From: an uncultured Roseovarius sp.
Lineage (GTDB): Bacteria > Pseudomonadota > Alphaproteobacteria > Rhodobacterales > Rhodobacteraceae
Reading direction: 5' to 3'
Assembly: GCF_947489715.1 (NCBI RefSeq)
Contig: NZ_CANLER010000017.1
Location: 1 to 51,204 of the forward strand
DNA length: 51,204 nucleotides
Position numbers and translations under genes: made by a program. Positions 1 to 8,595 of the stretch are shown one piece after another (the first letter of the stretch is position 1; each line of letters opens with the position of its first letter). Below the pieces are notes generated by a model. The model was not told where the DNA came from. It searched no databases and worked only from the letters and a program-made list of their open reading frames with translations.

Positions 1-191
1 ATTTCGCCCTTGTACCAGGTGCCGGGATCGAACCAGTCCCCATTGCTGATGGCAATGTGAGTCGCCTCGGAACGGGGAACAAGATCAAGCAACTGGCCAT
101 GTTCCGTCGCTTTTTGTGCGTCGTCCATATGCGCCGAGTGATCAGCTTCTGCCTTTACAGCGGCGACATAGGCTTCGACTTCACTTGGGTC
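1..191 (-). pseudogene. frameshifted continuation of the PA14 gene, runs off the left edge
   Basis: From 191 downward a second minus-strand frame reads DPSEVEAYVAAVKAEADH and continues open through position 1, ending in a segment with GDWFDPGTWYKGE. That ending resembles the beginning of a G8 or beta-helix domain of secreted calcium-binding proteins (weak resemblance). Adding one base near 190 would join this frame to the PA14 domains. The frame has no start of its own, so it is best read as the rest of the same gene after a single-base deletion or a sequencing error. Confidence 0.55.
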
Positions 192-1141
192 AGGCTGGAG
201 CCGGTGATCGTTTCGCGTGCGCCGCCGGAATCAGGGCCCGACCATTCTAACCTCAGCGTCTGACTGCCCCTATTTTCGATATAAAAAATTTCTATCGAAT
301 GTGAACCCGAATTCAACTCGATTTCACTGAAGCCTGACCGTAGCCCATCAAGACTGGGGTCATCGTTGCTGACAACAAGATTGCCGTCGACATATACAGC
401 CGCACCATCGTCGGTAGTCAGGAATATTTCATAGGTTCCTGCTGTCACAACATTTAAGTTGCCACTGTAGCGCGCTGCGAACTTGTTAATTGCACCGTCT
501 TCCCAGAACGCCTCGCGAGAGCGGTAGATATCCAAGCTATCAATCGACCCTTCCGCAACCGGTTCTTGATCGAAGTCTGCTTCCGAGAGAGTGTCAATCA
601 AATCTGGAAGAAGATGGTATTCAACTTTGAGACCCAAGAGTTCTTTGTTTCCTTGGGAAAAACTTCCTCCGCTTATTATCTTGCGCGTGTTTCCTGAATC
701 AGGGCCCGACCATTCTAACCTCAGCGTCTGACTGCCCCTATTTTCGATATAAAAAATTTCTATCGAATGTGAACCCGAATTCAACTCGATTTCACTGAAG
801 CCTGACCGTAGCCCATCAAGACTGGGGTCATCGTTGCTGACAACAAGTTTGCCGTCGACATATACAGACGCACCATCGTCGGTAGTCAGGAATATTTCAT
901 AGGTTCCTGCTGTCACAACATTTAAGTTGCCACTGTAGCGCGCTGCGAACTTGTTAATTGCACCGTCTTCCCAGAACGCCTCGCGAGAGCGGTAGATATC
1001 CAAGCTATCAATCGACCCTTCCGCAACCGGTTCTTGATCGAAGTCTGCTTCCGAGAGAGTGTCAATCAAATCTGGAAGAAGATGGTATTCAACTTTGAGA
1101 CCGACAGGCCCCCTTATACTGGATTGTTCATTGGTGGCCAT
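155..1141 (-). CDS. tandem PA14-domain protein, 3' part frameshifted
   Basis: PA14 domains are beta-barrel carbohydrate-binding or adhesion modules found in secreted enzymes and adhesins. The product has two copies of about 135 residues each, both showing the typical TTDDGA..YVDG core and the ending LRLEWSGPDSG. The ATG at 1141 was chosen because AGGAG lies 8 nt upstream; the frame stays open to 1225 but without such a site. No signal peptide follows this start, so export would need a C-terminal signal, as in type I-secreted proteins; that part is not in this frame. The stop at 155 follows a short unrelated tail, and the neighbouring frame continues with plausible protein to the window edge. 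This is therefore probably the N-terminal part of a larger broken gene. PA14 assignment is strong; ligand and role are unknown. Confidence 0.8.
   Translation of the reverse strand: MATNEQSSIRGPVGLKVEYHLLPDLIDTLSEADFDQEPVAEGSIDSLDIYRSREAFWEDGAINKFAARYSGNLNVVTAGTYEIFLTTDDGASVYVDGKLVVSNDDPSLDGLRSGFSEIELNSGSHSIEIFYIENRGSQTLRLEWSGPDSGNTRKIISGGSFSQGNKELLGLKVEYHLLPDLIDTLSEADFDQEPVAEGSIDSLDIYRSREAFWEDGAINKFAARYSGNLNVVTAGTYEIFLTTDDGAAVYVDGNLVVSNDDPSLDGLRSGFSEIELNSGSHSIEIFYIENRGSQTLRLEWSGPDSGGARETITGSSLTQVKSKPMSPL
231..1103. repeat. tandem 405-bp duplication inside the PA14 gene
   Basis: Segments 231-635 and 699-1103 are direct repeats with a 468-bp period (156 codons). By eye they differ at only two bases, both amino-acid changing (Asn/Lys and Ala/Ser around VDG). 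The 63-bp linkers between units are less alike. Near-identity implies a recent duplication or gene conversion, and recombination between the copies could remove one PA14 domain in frame. Confidence 0.9.
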
Positions 1142-1344
1142 GGACACCACTCCTATTGTAGTTGCTCGATTAGTCTTCTCTACTCTCACGCGCTCGATCT
1201 GCTGGGGATCATGGCAAAGCAACATAGGGTCAGATCTGTTGAGGTCCGGTTAAGAATTCGGAACAAATTCTTCTGAAAATTGAGGTAATAATTGAGGAAA
1301 TTGCAGGTATACTTTTGAGCTTATGAAATCATATGCAGATCGTG

Positions 1345-1391
1345 TCTGACGTCAGCGCTCATTAGGCCTACCAGGGCGATTTGATATCTCA
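1345..1391. repeat. degenerate copy of an IS110-type end
   Basis: The stretch starts TCTGACGTCAGCGC and keeps GATTTGATA about 20 nt later. It resembles the better-preserved copy at 8396-8440 that sits next to an IS110-family transposase remnant. It is interpreted as a residual IS end. Confidence 0.4.
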
Positions 1392-1923
1392 AGTTAGTCC
1401 GCTGGGGCTTGTTCTATCTGTAGTAAACCACTCCGGGTTTTCAAAGGAGCCAAATCAAGGAAGGATTGGAGCCACGGAAAAGGACAGCGGATGTGACCAG
1501 CATACCGGATCAAGCAATGCAAGCTGCGACCAGTTCACCGTTCTGCACAAGCCACGGCTGCTCAGCAAAATTAGTACCAGCTATATCTCTAGCGAGCTGG
1601 CAGAATGGCTAGAAGACCAGAAAATGGATCATGTCCGCGGCGCACCATATCATCCGCAAACCCAAGGCGAGATTGAGCGAGGACACCAGACCCTGAAGAA
1701 CCGCATCTTGCTGGAGAACTATTATCTGCCCGGAGCGCTCGAACAGGCCATCGGCGACTTCATCGATCACCAAAACCACAACCGATACCACGAGAGTATC
1801 GGCAATCTGACACTCGCCGATGTCTACTTCGGTCGGGCCGAAACCATCCTCAGACGCAGAAAGGAGATCAAAAACCAGACAATCCAGAAACGACGCTTGC
1901 TGCATCAACAGAAAGCGGCATAG
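1381..1923 (+). pseudogene. IS3-family transposase OrfB, 3' remnant
   Basis: Recognisable transposase sequence begins around 1525 and runs to the stop. It includes HKPRLLS, GAPYHPQTQGEIERGHQ (the region of the catalytic Glu) and the C-terminal NRYHESIGNLTLADVYFG. The N-terminal half, with the HTH and first catalytic Asp, is missing and replaced by unrelated codons. The usual second Asp after RLLS is also changed (RLLSKIS instead of RLLSDNG). It cannot encode an active DDE transposase. Downstream, two GATGACGGACAC-like stretches near 1985 and 2041 probably belong to the element's right end. Confidence 0.85.
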
Positions 1924-2185
1924 ATTGAAACCACAGCAAGCCTGATCCTCCTGAACCAATCAATCGCTTGTGTTCCAAATCATTCGATGACGGACACATG
2001 AAACTCCAAAAGCTCAGATCGCCCTTGAGCCCAGAAACTCTGGTGACGGACACCCCGTTGACGCTGAAGCCAGATAGCTTAAAGCCGCCATAATCGGCAC
2101 AGGTGATAACTAAGTAAACCTCGGTCAAACCCTTAAGAACAGGTTTCCGGAGCTGAGAAGTTCGTAGTGATTGAGGCAATTGTGA

Positions 2186-2611
2186 CTACAAAAGTGTCTC
2201 CTTAACCAGAAAATCATAAATGGTAGAATATGGCAGGTTCAAAGCCGCCAAAGCCTCATGTTCCTTTTCATAGAGTTCCACCTTGATGCCGTTATCAAGC
2301 TCTGCAAGTTTTTGATACATGTGACTCAACCCAAAAATGTAGTCGTTCGGGCAGAATATAACGGTTTTTGTTTTGACACTTTGATACGTGGATTGCGAGT
2401 TTACATTCCTTAAAAGGCCTCGCATTTCGTGAAAACTCACATCGAAATCGATCATCTCTGATGTATCGATCAATTCGGAGCGACCGGGCATATAATGATC
2501 ACCCTGCGTATAAGCATGAAACACATCAATAAACTCATTTACGGAAATGCGGCCTTGCCATTTGGCGTACAATACATCTCGCTTAAGGCATGTTTTGAAA
2601 AAAATAGTCAT
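2186..2611 (-). CDS. hypothetical protein, possibly SpoIIAA/STAS-like fold
   Basis: A 141-aa soluble protein without signal peptide or membrane segment. The N-terminal pattern (hydrophobic strand, KWQGRISVNEFIDVF helix, then PGRSELIDTSE) resembles the SpoIIAA-like/STAS fold seen in many short proteobacterial proteins, but this is an impression of pattern and not a firm family match. The start at 2611 has a weak purine-rich GAGAG about 9 nt upstream. It stands alone between two IS3 remnants, with AT-rich codon use like the rest of the accessory region. Function unknown. Confidence 0.6.
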   Translation of the reverse strand: MTIFFKTCLKRDVLYAKWQGRISVNEFIDVFHAYTQGDHYMPGRSELIDTSEMIDFDVSFHEMRGLLRNVNSQSTYQSVKTKTVIFCPNDYIFGLSHMYQKLAELDNGIKVELYEKEHEALAALNLPYSTIYDFLVKETLL

Positions 2612-2921
2612 GTTTTAAGCTCTCTTGCAAAAATCAGTCCGGGGTATCACGCCACTGCACAAGCAGTTACTGCTGATAGTAACACAATGACCCTACACCA
2701 CTATTTCCATGGACTATATGAAAGTCAAAATCCGCTTCAGTCATATGAGAATGTTTAATCCAAGTGAGGCCAATCAGATGCGTACTGAAGTGGTTCCACC
2801 TTTTCGAACAGTTTTCAGCGTTTCCAAAGTGTATCGTGTTTAGGTTTCATGCTGCGTTTCGTGGCTCTTGGGTAACCTAGTTTGATTGGTCTTGTTCGAT
2901 TGTTAATGCATGGCAGGTTGT
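2612..2921. other. gene-free stretch with the presumed right end of the IS3 element
   Basis: No convincing gene. The part from about 2786 (GAAGTGGTTCCACCTTTTCG) looks like the terminal repeat region of the IS3-family element whose OrfB follows on the minus strand. The rest is AT-rich without recognisable features. Confidence 0.4.
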
Positions 2922-3443
2922 CTAGCCCCCTGTTTCCGTACCACTGATTTGAGGTTTCTCTAATAAGGTTTCAGGTACTGGTGGGCGCATGTTCAATGCG
3001 TGATGAGGTCTGACCCGGTTGTATTGCCTGAGCCACATATTGATGGCGACCTGGGCCTGTTTCGTGCTGTGGAACCACTCGGCATTCAGCACTTCTCGTC
3101 TTAAGGTTCCGTTGAATCGCTCGTTGTATCCGTTCTCCCACGGGCTGCCTGGATAGATTTGCATCGGTCGGATGCCGACCTTCTTCAACCAATCCTGCAG
3201 ATGCGCCGCAATGAACTCTGGTCCGTTGTCGGACCTTATGAACTCGGGTTTGCCATGTTTCATCAACAGCGGATGTAGCACGTCCAGAACATCGTTTGCA
3301 TTCATCTTGGGCCGAACTGCTACGCACAGAGCCTCACGAGTGTATTCGTCTAGCACCGTCAGCATTTTGTAGGGTCGACCATTGCTCAGCTTGTCATGCA
3401 CAAAGTCGATCGCCCAAACGTGGTTGGGATGTGTTGGCCTCAA
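2922..3443 (-). pseudogene. IS3-family transposase OrfB, 5'-truncated
   Basis: It encodes the rve/DDE integrase core of an IS3-family element (IS407-like type). All three catalytic acids are visible: WAIDFV (first Asp), RSDNGPEF (second Asp) and SPWENGYNERFNG (Glu). The C-terminus YNRVRPHHALNMRPP is typical. The N-terminal HTH_21 region is missing because another IS3 element begins at about 3444. No OrfA partner is present in this orientation. The fragment is probably inactive, although the catalytic core is intact. Confidence 0.85.
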
Positions 3444-3703
3444 AGCCCGAAGAGATCATCTCGAAGTTACGACTGGTTGAAGTTCTGATGGGGCAAGGCA
3501 TGCCGCTTCTGGACGCGATCAAACAGATCGGCGTTGTTGAACAAATCTATAACCGCTGGTGCAAGCAGTATGGCGGAATGGGCGTAGGTCAATTGAAGGA
3601 ATTGAAGCGTCTTTAGAAGGAGAACGAAAGGCTGAGGCGAACTGTGTCGGAATTGACAATGGATAAGCTGATCTTGGCGGAAGCTGCAAAGGGAAACTAC
3701 TGA
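3444..3703 (+). pseudogene. IS3-family OrfA with an internal amber codon
   Basis: It reads SKPEEIISKLRLVEVL, QGMPLLDAIKQIGV, then YGGMGVGQLKELKRL. This is the helix-turn-helix OrfA of IS407-like IS3 elements. An in-frame TAG at 3614-3616 interrupts it; the same frame continues with ENERLRRTVSELTMDKL and stops at 3701-3703. It abuts the reversed OrfB on its left, so one element landed in or recombined with the other. Confidence 0.8.
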
Positions 3704-4017
3704 GCCCCGCTTGTCCCCGGGCCTGCATCGATCATGTGCGATGCCAGTTCAAAGTAACCGAACGCAGAGCCTGCCAGGTGCTGGGGCGGGCTGTAAGAGA
3801 CTAGATCGCGGCCGTCGGTTCGTAGACAGCTTACATCGAGCCACGAAGCCTTGGGAAAACGGATTCGGCGAAAGTTTCAATGGCCGGCTCCGGGACGGAT
3901 TGTTCGATGGCGAGATCTTCTACACTCTGCGTTAAGCACAGATCATCATCATAAAATATCGCCCACCAGCGCCGGAAACCATCATCCCAATGGAACCCAG
4001 GCCGATCATGCACTAAC
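3704..4017 (+). pseudogene. IS3-family OrfB with large internal deletion
   Basis: It begins with the OrfB start region (ERRACQVLGRAV) and jumps at about 3803 straight to the C-terminal part (KPWENGFGESFNGRLRD), then RPPAPETIIPM-like sequence in another frame. The central integrase core with two catalytic Asp residues is gone, and at least one frameshift follows. The same element type occurs at 5334-6109 with a different deletion. Confidence 0.8.
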
Positions 4018-4052
4018 AATCACAATGGACCAGTCAGATGAGGCTGCTCACT

Positions 4053-4588
4053 TCGATCAATTTTCAGCCTTCTTGACCCTCTCTCTCTGCACCTGAGACG
4101 CGGAACCGATCTTCAAGAAATATCCAAAGTGTGACAGACCGATGGTTCTAATATTGCGGGTGATTGCCCAGAGCCATACTAACAGCATGCTCGCGCACTT
4201 GGAGAGAATGCTTGTTCATCGCCTTGTTTATGACGTTCCAATTTGTTCAATATATGAGGCCTCCGTCAAACTTCACGCAGTTCTAATTATTGGCCAAAAA
4301 ATAATGGGTTGATTTGAAGTTCTTTGGATTTCTAAGTGAAGTACGGGGCGATTGAAACACTGTCAAATTATTTTTACCATCGTATAAATAAATTGAATGA
4401 TTATTCACCTTTATCACAGATGCCTGCAAATGGCGCAGGACATCGCCCACTAAACTTATCAACTGACTACTAAGAAAAAATTTCCCGAAGGCTTCAGGGC
4501 CTTCGGGGTTTTCATTTCAATCGTTTCGGTAAAAAACGATTCATTTGACCGACTGAAATGAGCAAGGTGATGATGAGAAATCATCGCT
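4053..4588. other. non-coding stretch with a terminator
   Basis: No credible gene on either strand. AT-rich, and apart from the hairpin at 4484-4512 nothing was recognised. Confidence 0.5.
4484..4512. terminator. Rho-independent terminator, probably bidirectional
   Basis: Perfect 9-bp stem CCCGAAGGC / GCCTTCGGG (4484-4492 with 4499-4507), a 6-nt loop, TTTT on the right and a run of A on the left. It can terminate the minus-strand gene ending at 4589, whose transcript would end in the complementary U-run. Confidence 0.8.
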
Positions 4589-4960
4589 TTATTTTAAGAA
4601 GTCGAACTCATCAACGCCCATAATTGCATTCTCAAATAATGTTTTTTTGAATTCAGTACGAACCCTATTATTTGGACACTTGAGCATTTTACTAGGTTTC
4701 AAACGAATAATGCCAATATCAATTATTTTATCGAATTCATATTTGGCCTTTTTGTGTGGTACAAAATAAACTTTACCATCAGATGATAAAAAATATTCGC
4801 CCGAGTTTTCAAACAATGCGTTTTGCAAACTAGAGGCCGATCCAAAATTGTGATGTACATTGAGCTTCTTTTCGACTTCAAATTGGACAGGAACTGCTGA
4901 AACTCGTCCGGGGCCAGTATTTACTCTCTTTGAGTAGATGATTGGAAAGCCCAATGGCAT
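4589..4960 (-). CDS. hypothetical protein, 123 aa
   Basis: The ATG at 4960 was chosen because AAGGAG sits 8 nt upstream; the frame is open to 5026 but the extra residues lack such a site. The protein is basic and soluble. It starts MPLGFPIIYSKRV and contains a VPVQFEVEKKL segment and an SSDGKVYFVPHKK stretch. No domain was recognised. It has its own strong ribosome site and a strong downstream terminator, which argues for a real single-gene unit between IS remnants. Low GC and isolation suggest acquisition by transfer. Confidence 0.6.
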   Translation of the reverse strand: MPLGFPIIYSKRVNTGPGRVSAVPVQFEVEKKLNVHHNFGSASSLQNALFENSGEYFLSSDGKVYFVPHKKAKYEFDKIIDIGIIRLKPSKMLKCPNNRVRTEFKKTLFENAIMGVDEFDFLK

Positions 4961-5193
4961 TATAGATTTCTCCTTATTGGGTAGGGCAAAATAATGGCCG
5001 TAGTGATACCAAATTGGAGCCAACAATTACCCGGGACAGCTTACTGATTTAATTTAGAGAGCTTTTATTTCCGTTAAGGTAGGGCACTTGACCCAACCCC
5101 CTGAACCGGGCCGATCAGGTGTAGAATCCGTTCCTGTTTCTTTCTGTTGATTTTGTTGCGGTCAAAGCCTGGTGAGCGGAACCATTGCGTAGC

Positions 5194-5325
5194 TCAAGCG
5201 AAGCAGGCCGAGTAGGCACGGTTGAGATTGGCGTAGACGGGCGGAGCCAATCCACCAAGCGATGTGTGTGATCGTTGTGTGTTGTAGTCGATCCTCCAGT
5301 ATTCGATGATCTGACGCGCCTCGTC
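5194..5325 (-). pseudogene. IS3-family OrfB, C-terminal scrap
   Basis: The frame reads EARQIIEYWRIDYNTQRSH, TSLGGLAPPVY and ends ...ACFA followed by TGA. This is the usual C-terminus of an IS3-family OrfB. It is cut at about 5326 by the oppositely oriented element that follows. Confidence 0.75.
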
Positions 5326-5333
5326 GCCGTACT

Positions 5334-6109
5334 TGCATCGATCATGTTCGCAGTTAGTTCAAAATCTCGGAACGTCGAGCCTGCCGCGTGCTGGGAGAAC
5401 ACCGATCCACGCAAAGGCGTATTCCAGGGGGCAGACCGGATGAAGAACAACTGGTGACAGACATGATCGAGCTGGCCAGGAAAGGGCAGCTTTGGCTGAA
5501 TCCTCTCGGGACATTGCTGCGCAATGCCCTGCCGGGCAGTGGATGGCTCATGTGTTCGGCTCAGGCCGGAACATCGCAATTATGTCTGGAGCTACGACTT
5601 CGGGCATTGCCGCACCGATGACGGAGAGGCATTCCGGATGCTGAACATCATAGATGATGACAGTCGTGAATGATGAGCCGTGTCGCGCCATTGGTCCGAG
5701 AGACAATGGCGAATGCGATCAGGGTGAAGCGGAAGCTAGATTCCATCGATGTCATCGATGCTCCTACGGATTTGTTCATTCTGCGAGGCACACCCTCCTA
5801 CATCCTTTCAGATAACGGCTCTTAGTTCGTTGCGCAGGCTGCCAAAGACCGGATTGCGGCCGTTGGTTCGCGAACTGCCTATATCGAACTAGGAAGCCCT
5901 TGGGAGAACGGATATTGCGAAAGCTTCAACGGCCGCATAAGGGATGAGTTAATAAACGGGGCAATCTTTTACTCGCTCAGAGAAGCGCAGATCATCATCG
6001 AAGAATGGAGGAAACACTACAACACCAAACGACCGCACAGTGCACTGGGTTATCGCCCACCGGCACCAGAAACCATCATCCCAATGGAATCCAGGCCGAT
6101 CACGCACTA
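5334..6109 (+). pseudogene. IS3-family OrfB remnant, several frameshifts and deletions
   Basis: Recognisable pieces in different frames are SERRACRVLGEHRSTQRR, DEEQLVTDMIELARK, LRGTPSYIL with a TAG just after the DNG-type motif, SPWENGYCESFNGRIRDE and the C-terminus YNTKRPHSALGYRPPAPE. A segment around 5490-5600 appears rearranged. It is the same element type as 3444-4052 but less deleted. The right-end sequence follows at about 6117-6150. Confidence 0.85.
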
Positions 6110-6220
6110 ACCATCAAAGTGGACCCATCAAATAGCGCTGCTCACTACTGGCAATGCTGGAACTAGAATGACAACCAATAACCTTGTGAGATAATTATTG
6201 ATGTGGAACACACGCGACGC

Positions 6221-6427
6221 TCAGTGATGTCTTTGCGAGAGTTTCGGAGCCTCTGGTTTTTGCGCTGCCCCACTCAATCGCTTAATCTGATTTTGCAGGT
6301 CTTCGTTCAGTGCCGCCCTTGCGTCCCTTAACAAGTCGTCGGCATTTGGAAAATTCTGCTGCTTTGAAAAGTTTTCAATGTCGTTCAGCAAGTCAGCACA
6401 AAGCTTATAAATTGTCATATTTTGCAT
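6221..6427 (-). CDS. small helical-hairpin protein, type B (B1)
   Basis: A 68-aa protein of two predicted amphipathic helices around a short turn: CADLLNDIENFSKQQ, then NFPNADD, then LLRDARAALNEDLQ. It has no Cys pairs, signal or membrane segment. Near-identical protein sequence occurs in the broken copy at 11513-11677, and relatives lie at 7252, 7528 and 13729. It lies 113 nt downstream of the type A gene at 6541-6729 on the same strand, and the same A-B order recurs twice more in the window. About 40 nt before the start are also conserved between B1 and the broken copy. A start at the third Met codon position (6418) is equally possible, given GGGGA at a better distance. Family and function are not recognised. 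Confidence 0.75.
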   Translation of the reverse strand: MQNMTIYKLCADLLNDIENFSKQQNFPNADDLLRDARAALNEDLQNQIKRLSGAAQKPEAPKLSQRHH

Positions 6428-6540
6428 TCCCCAATTGAAATTGTGGCGTGTGAGTTTTTGCCGACAAGAACAACCTCTGGGAGAAATTTGTTAACAATTA
6501 GTAAAAACTGACCTTTCTTGCTGGTAACCTATCCGAATGC

Positions 6541-6729
6541 TCAGTGAATGTGATCGAATTCAGACGAAAGAGCAGTTATCTCTCCACCCGGAATAGTCGA
6601 GTTGGACTTCAATAATTCCAATAGATTTTCGACTATTTCGTCAAAAGCATCTGCAGTGTTGTAGAACCCTCGTTCACGTGCTTCCTTTGCGGCATGAATG
6701 GTTCTTAATAGAAGCTCGTTAGTAACCAT
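6541..6729 (-). CDS. small helical-hairpin protein, type A (A1)
   Basis: A 62-aa protein that is clearly paralogous to 11213-11401 and 13426-13614. The shared core is TNELL.RT..AA.EARERGF, then NTA.AF.EIVE.LL.L, and all three end with an acidic tail and a final IH. The start is fixed by AGGAG 8 nt upstream and by the aligned paralogues. Two helices around a GF.NTA turn give the same plan as type B (turn NF.NAD), so A and B may be distant relatives. About 75 nt upstream of the three A genes are conserved. Function unknown. Confidence 0.85.
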   Translation of the reverse strand: MVTNELLLRTIHAAKEARERGFYNTADAFDEIVENLLELLKSNSTIPGGEITALSSEFDHIH

Positions 6730-6826
6730 GAGTGCGCTCCTGAATTGATACTTTGATAGACTGCTTATTGATTCAAGTTCTTAATAAAATGCTAAGGATT
6801 TCTTAGGGTTGATAAACTAAGCGTTA
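6730..6826 (-). promoter_or_regulatory. conserved upstream region of type A gene (copy 1)
   Basis: Read on the minus strand it contains GATAACGCTTAGTTTA, then CTAAGAAATCCTTAG (arms CTAAG/CTTAG around 5 nt), then CATTTTATTAAGAACTTG. The blocks align with those before the A genes at 11213 and 13426. The palindrome is a candidate operator; a clear -35/-10 pair could not be fixed. Confidence 0.6.
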
Positions 6827-6991
6827 TCTCGCCTAAATGGGATAAGTCTGCTGAAAAGTTCACCAGAACGGGCGCGTAGATTCAGCTTTGCATCCTACGA
6901 ATGAAAATCCCTCAAGGTCAATCATGAGAATGCCAAGGAGACTTTCCATGCTGTTCTCGAGGTTGATACCTATCACCGTTTTTTCGCAGTG

Positions 6992-7040
6992 TATGACGTC
7001 AGCGCCAAGCAGCTAGTTTAGAGTGATTTAATAGAGAGAG
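6992..7040. repeat. degenerate copy of an IS110-type end
   Basis: It shares TGACGTCAGCGCCAA, TTTAG.GT.ATTT and ATA followed by GAGAG with the copy at 8396-8440. The next 100 nt no longer match and hold no transposase sequence. Confidence 0.45.
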
Positions 7041-7251
7041 TTGTGGCTGTTCAGCACCTATTTCGAATGGAGCCAGATATTAGAAGTGTTGGAACACAAT
7101 TTGGAGAACATGCTGCAACCTTCCTTAAGTTAGAATCTTCGAATACCGGGCCACCAATAGATACTATCTTTAAGTCTGGAAGCTAAATTGCATTCACTCT
7201 TTGTTAACCAACTATGTTTCTCTTTGGATAAAAAGATTGGGGACAGTTGGA

Positions 7252-7437
7252 ATGGCAAACTACGAGTGGATAATACACGTTATCGATGATCTAGAAAGTT
7301 TCTCCGAAAACGAGAACTTGGAAAATTTGCGACAATGGCTCAAGCAGGCGCGCACGGCGGTCAAATTGGATATACAATCTTTAGATGGCTTAGTTTCAAT
7401 TTCGCAAGAGCCTAATAGAAGCGAAAAGGCTCGTTGA
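7252..7437 (+). CDS. small helical-hairpin protein, type B (B4)
   Basis: A 61-aa protein, MANYEWIIHVIDDLESFSEN onward, with the type B pattern: helix with DDLE.F, short turn, then WLKQARTAVKLDIQ. The ATG at 7252 replaces an upstream TTG (7201) because it aligns with the other family members; only a weak GGGGA precedes it. It has no type A partner. It is convergent with the lone B5 gene at 7528. Divergence from B1 and B3 is considerable, so it is an older copy. Confidence 0.6.
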   Translation: MANYEWIIHVIDDLESFSENENLENLRQWLKQARTAVKLDIQSLDGLVSISQEPNRSEKAR

Positions 7438-7527
7438 AGGAAGATGCGAGATAAGGTTACGATTCCAACTGAAAGGAGTAGATCAAAAGCTTAGGCGGAA
7501 TACTCGTTTGACAAAGAACTATTGCGA

Positions 7528-7716
7528 CTAATTGGGTCTGGGAAACGCGTAGAAATGGTTCGCAATGCCCCCAGTGTTTCCAGCGTCCAAAAGTTCTTCT
7601 GACGCCTTTGATCGCGTCTGGCTTAACAGATAATGAACATGATCAAGCCCGTTTGAAGCCGCATAAATCTCCAAATCTTTCAGGACGTCAACTAGCCATC
7701 TGTGATCTTTCAGCAT
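7528..7716 (-). CDS. small helical-hairpin protein, type B (B5)
   Basis: A 62-aa protein with WLVDVLKDLEIYAASNGL, then HVHYLLSQTRSKASEEL. The order (helix with KDLE, NGL turn, helix with LL..TR.KA.EEL) matches type B. There is no A gene nearby. The ribosome site is weak (GAGAAAAGAG). Membership in the family is by pattern and less certain than for B1-B3. Confidence 0.55.
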   Translation of the reverse strand: MLKDHRWLVDVLKDLEIYAASNGLDHVHYLLSQTRSKASEELLDAGNTGGIANHFYAFPRPN

Positions 7717-7992
7717 GCTCTTTTCTCACCAGTAGCGAAAGCTATTTAATTCGATTAACAAATCGGTAGCACAATCCAAAGGGGAATCTTAATTACGTCG
7801 CGTCGGCGTCACTCATCTGGCGACTCCGAAAAGAGATAGCAAAACCGCAGTTCGCCCAGTGTTGGTCTGTCTTTTGCCAGTGCTTTCCCAATCATGAAGG
7901 CGAATGCTGGGAGACCGCAGCTTGAAAATATCTTGGTTCCCACAAGTCTTTAATTCAGTTCGATTGTTTCTCAATTCTTAACATCATTTTTG
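7717..7992. other. intergenic stretch without recognised feature
   Basis: No coding or RNA feature could be supported. Confidence 0.4.
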
Positions 7993-8298
7993 TTATCTGC
8001 GATTTTCTAGGTTGTGCGACTCCGGTAGCGAAGGAATTGGCCTTGGCTGGAAAATGTCTTGCCCACGCGCTCGCTGGCTATTGGCCCTAAACACAATTGA
8101 AGCAAATAGTTCTAACCTTCTACCGTGAGATGGCAGAAAGGCGTCTACGATTGCCAACGTCACGAGGCCTAGTATTCCGCAGCAAATGTATGCCGCGATT
8201 GCTAAAAGAAGAGGCCAATCGGTAAATACAAGAATAACGGCAAGTAGTGACGACCACGATACCGCGGTGAATATGATTCCAACCATTGTTTTTCCCAC
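7993..8298 (-). CDS. small membrane protein, two transmembrane segments
   Basis: About 100 aa with two hydrophobic helices, roughly residues 5-25 (VGIIFTAVSWSSLLAVILVF) and 29-53, followed by a basic, polar cytoplasmic-type tail rich in Arg and Pro. The start is uncertain: GTG at 8298 or ATG at 8286, neither with a strong ribosome site. No family recognised. It lies next to an IS110 remnant and no partner gene is apparent. Confidence 0.5.
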   Translation of the reverse strand: MGKTMVGIIFTAVSWSSLLAVILVFTDWPLLLAIAAYICCGILGLVTLAIVDAFLPSHGRRLELFASIVFRANSQRARGQDIFQPRPIPSLPESHNLENRR

Positions 8299-8395
8299 TG
8301 AAGCTCACATTTGCAACCATAGCGTGAAATATTTTGGTTAATTGAGAATTAATGCCATTAAAAAAACGTCACTATTCTCTTTCAGATTAAAGGGG

Positions 8396-8490
8396 TCTGA
8401 CGTCAGCGCCAATGGGGCAATTTAGGGTAATTTGATAAGAGAGGGTTTCTGGCACATCGTAACCACCAAGGAGTGGAGCATTCGTCTTGG
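8396..8490. repeat. IS110-family element end (reference copy)
   Basis: This 95-nt segment lies between TCTGACGTCAGCGCC and the stop codon of the transposase remnant at 8491. The same sequence in the opposite orientation occurs at 10909-10994 (GGTGGTTACGATGTGCCAGA and AAACCCTCTCTTATCAAAT shared). Weaker copies are at 1345 and 6992. It is interpreted as the transposase-distal end of an IS110-type element. Confidence 0.7.
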
Positions 8491-8595
8491 TCAAAGTCGA
8501 ATTTCGGTCCATAGACGATTGTCTCTGAGCAGGGCGTTTGCCGCCACGAGCAGCTTGCGCATGATGGTTGTGAGAGCGATCTTTTTCTGTTTGCC
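8491..8595 (-). pseudogene. IS110-family transposase, C-terminal remnant
   Basis: The minus strand reads GKQKKIALTTIMRKLLVAAN then ALLRDNRLW and stops at 8491. This is the typical C-terminus of the Transposase_20 domain of IS110/IS116/IS902 proteins (RuvC-like DEDD recombinases guided by a bridge RNA). An in-frame TAA directly upstream and loss of everything before it show that only this scrap survives. Confidence 0.8.

Larger units (their letters stand above)
3444..4052 (+). mobile_element. internally deleted IS3-family (IS407-like) element
   Basis: It spans the OrfA and OrfB remnants plus a right end reading TGGACCAGTCAGATG...GCTGCTCACT. A matching right end follows the related remnant near 6120-6150 (TGGACCCATCAAATA...GCTGCTCACT). 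The borders are estimated from this comparison and from the junction with the minus-strand OrfB. No target-site duplication was identified. Confidence 0.6.

Noticed and set aside
6901..7018. Short plus-strand frame (KETFHAVLEVDTYHRFF, AVYDVSAKQLV)
   Set aside because: Looks protein-like, but it has stops on both sides, no start, and its end coincides with the IS110-type end. At most a gene scrap.
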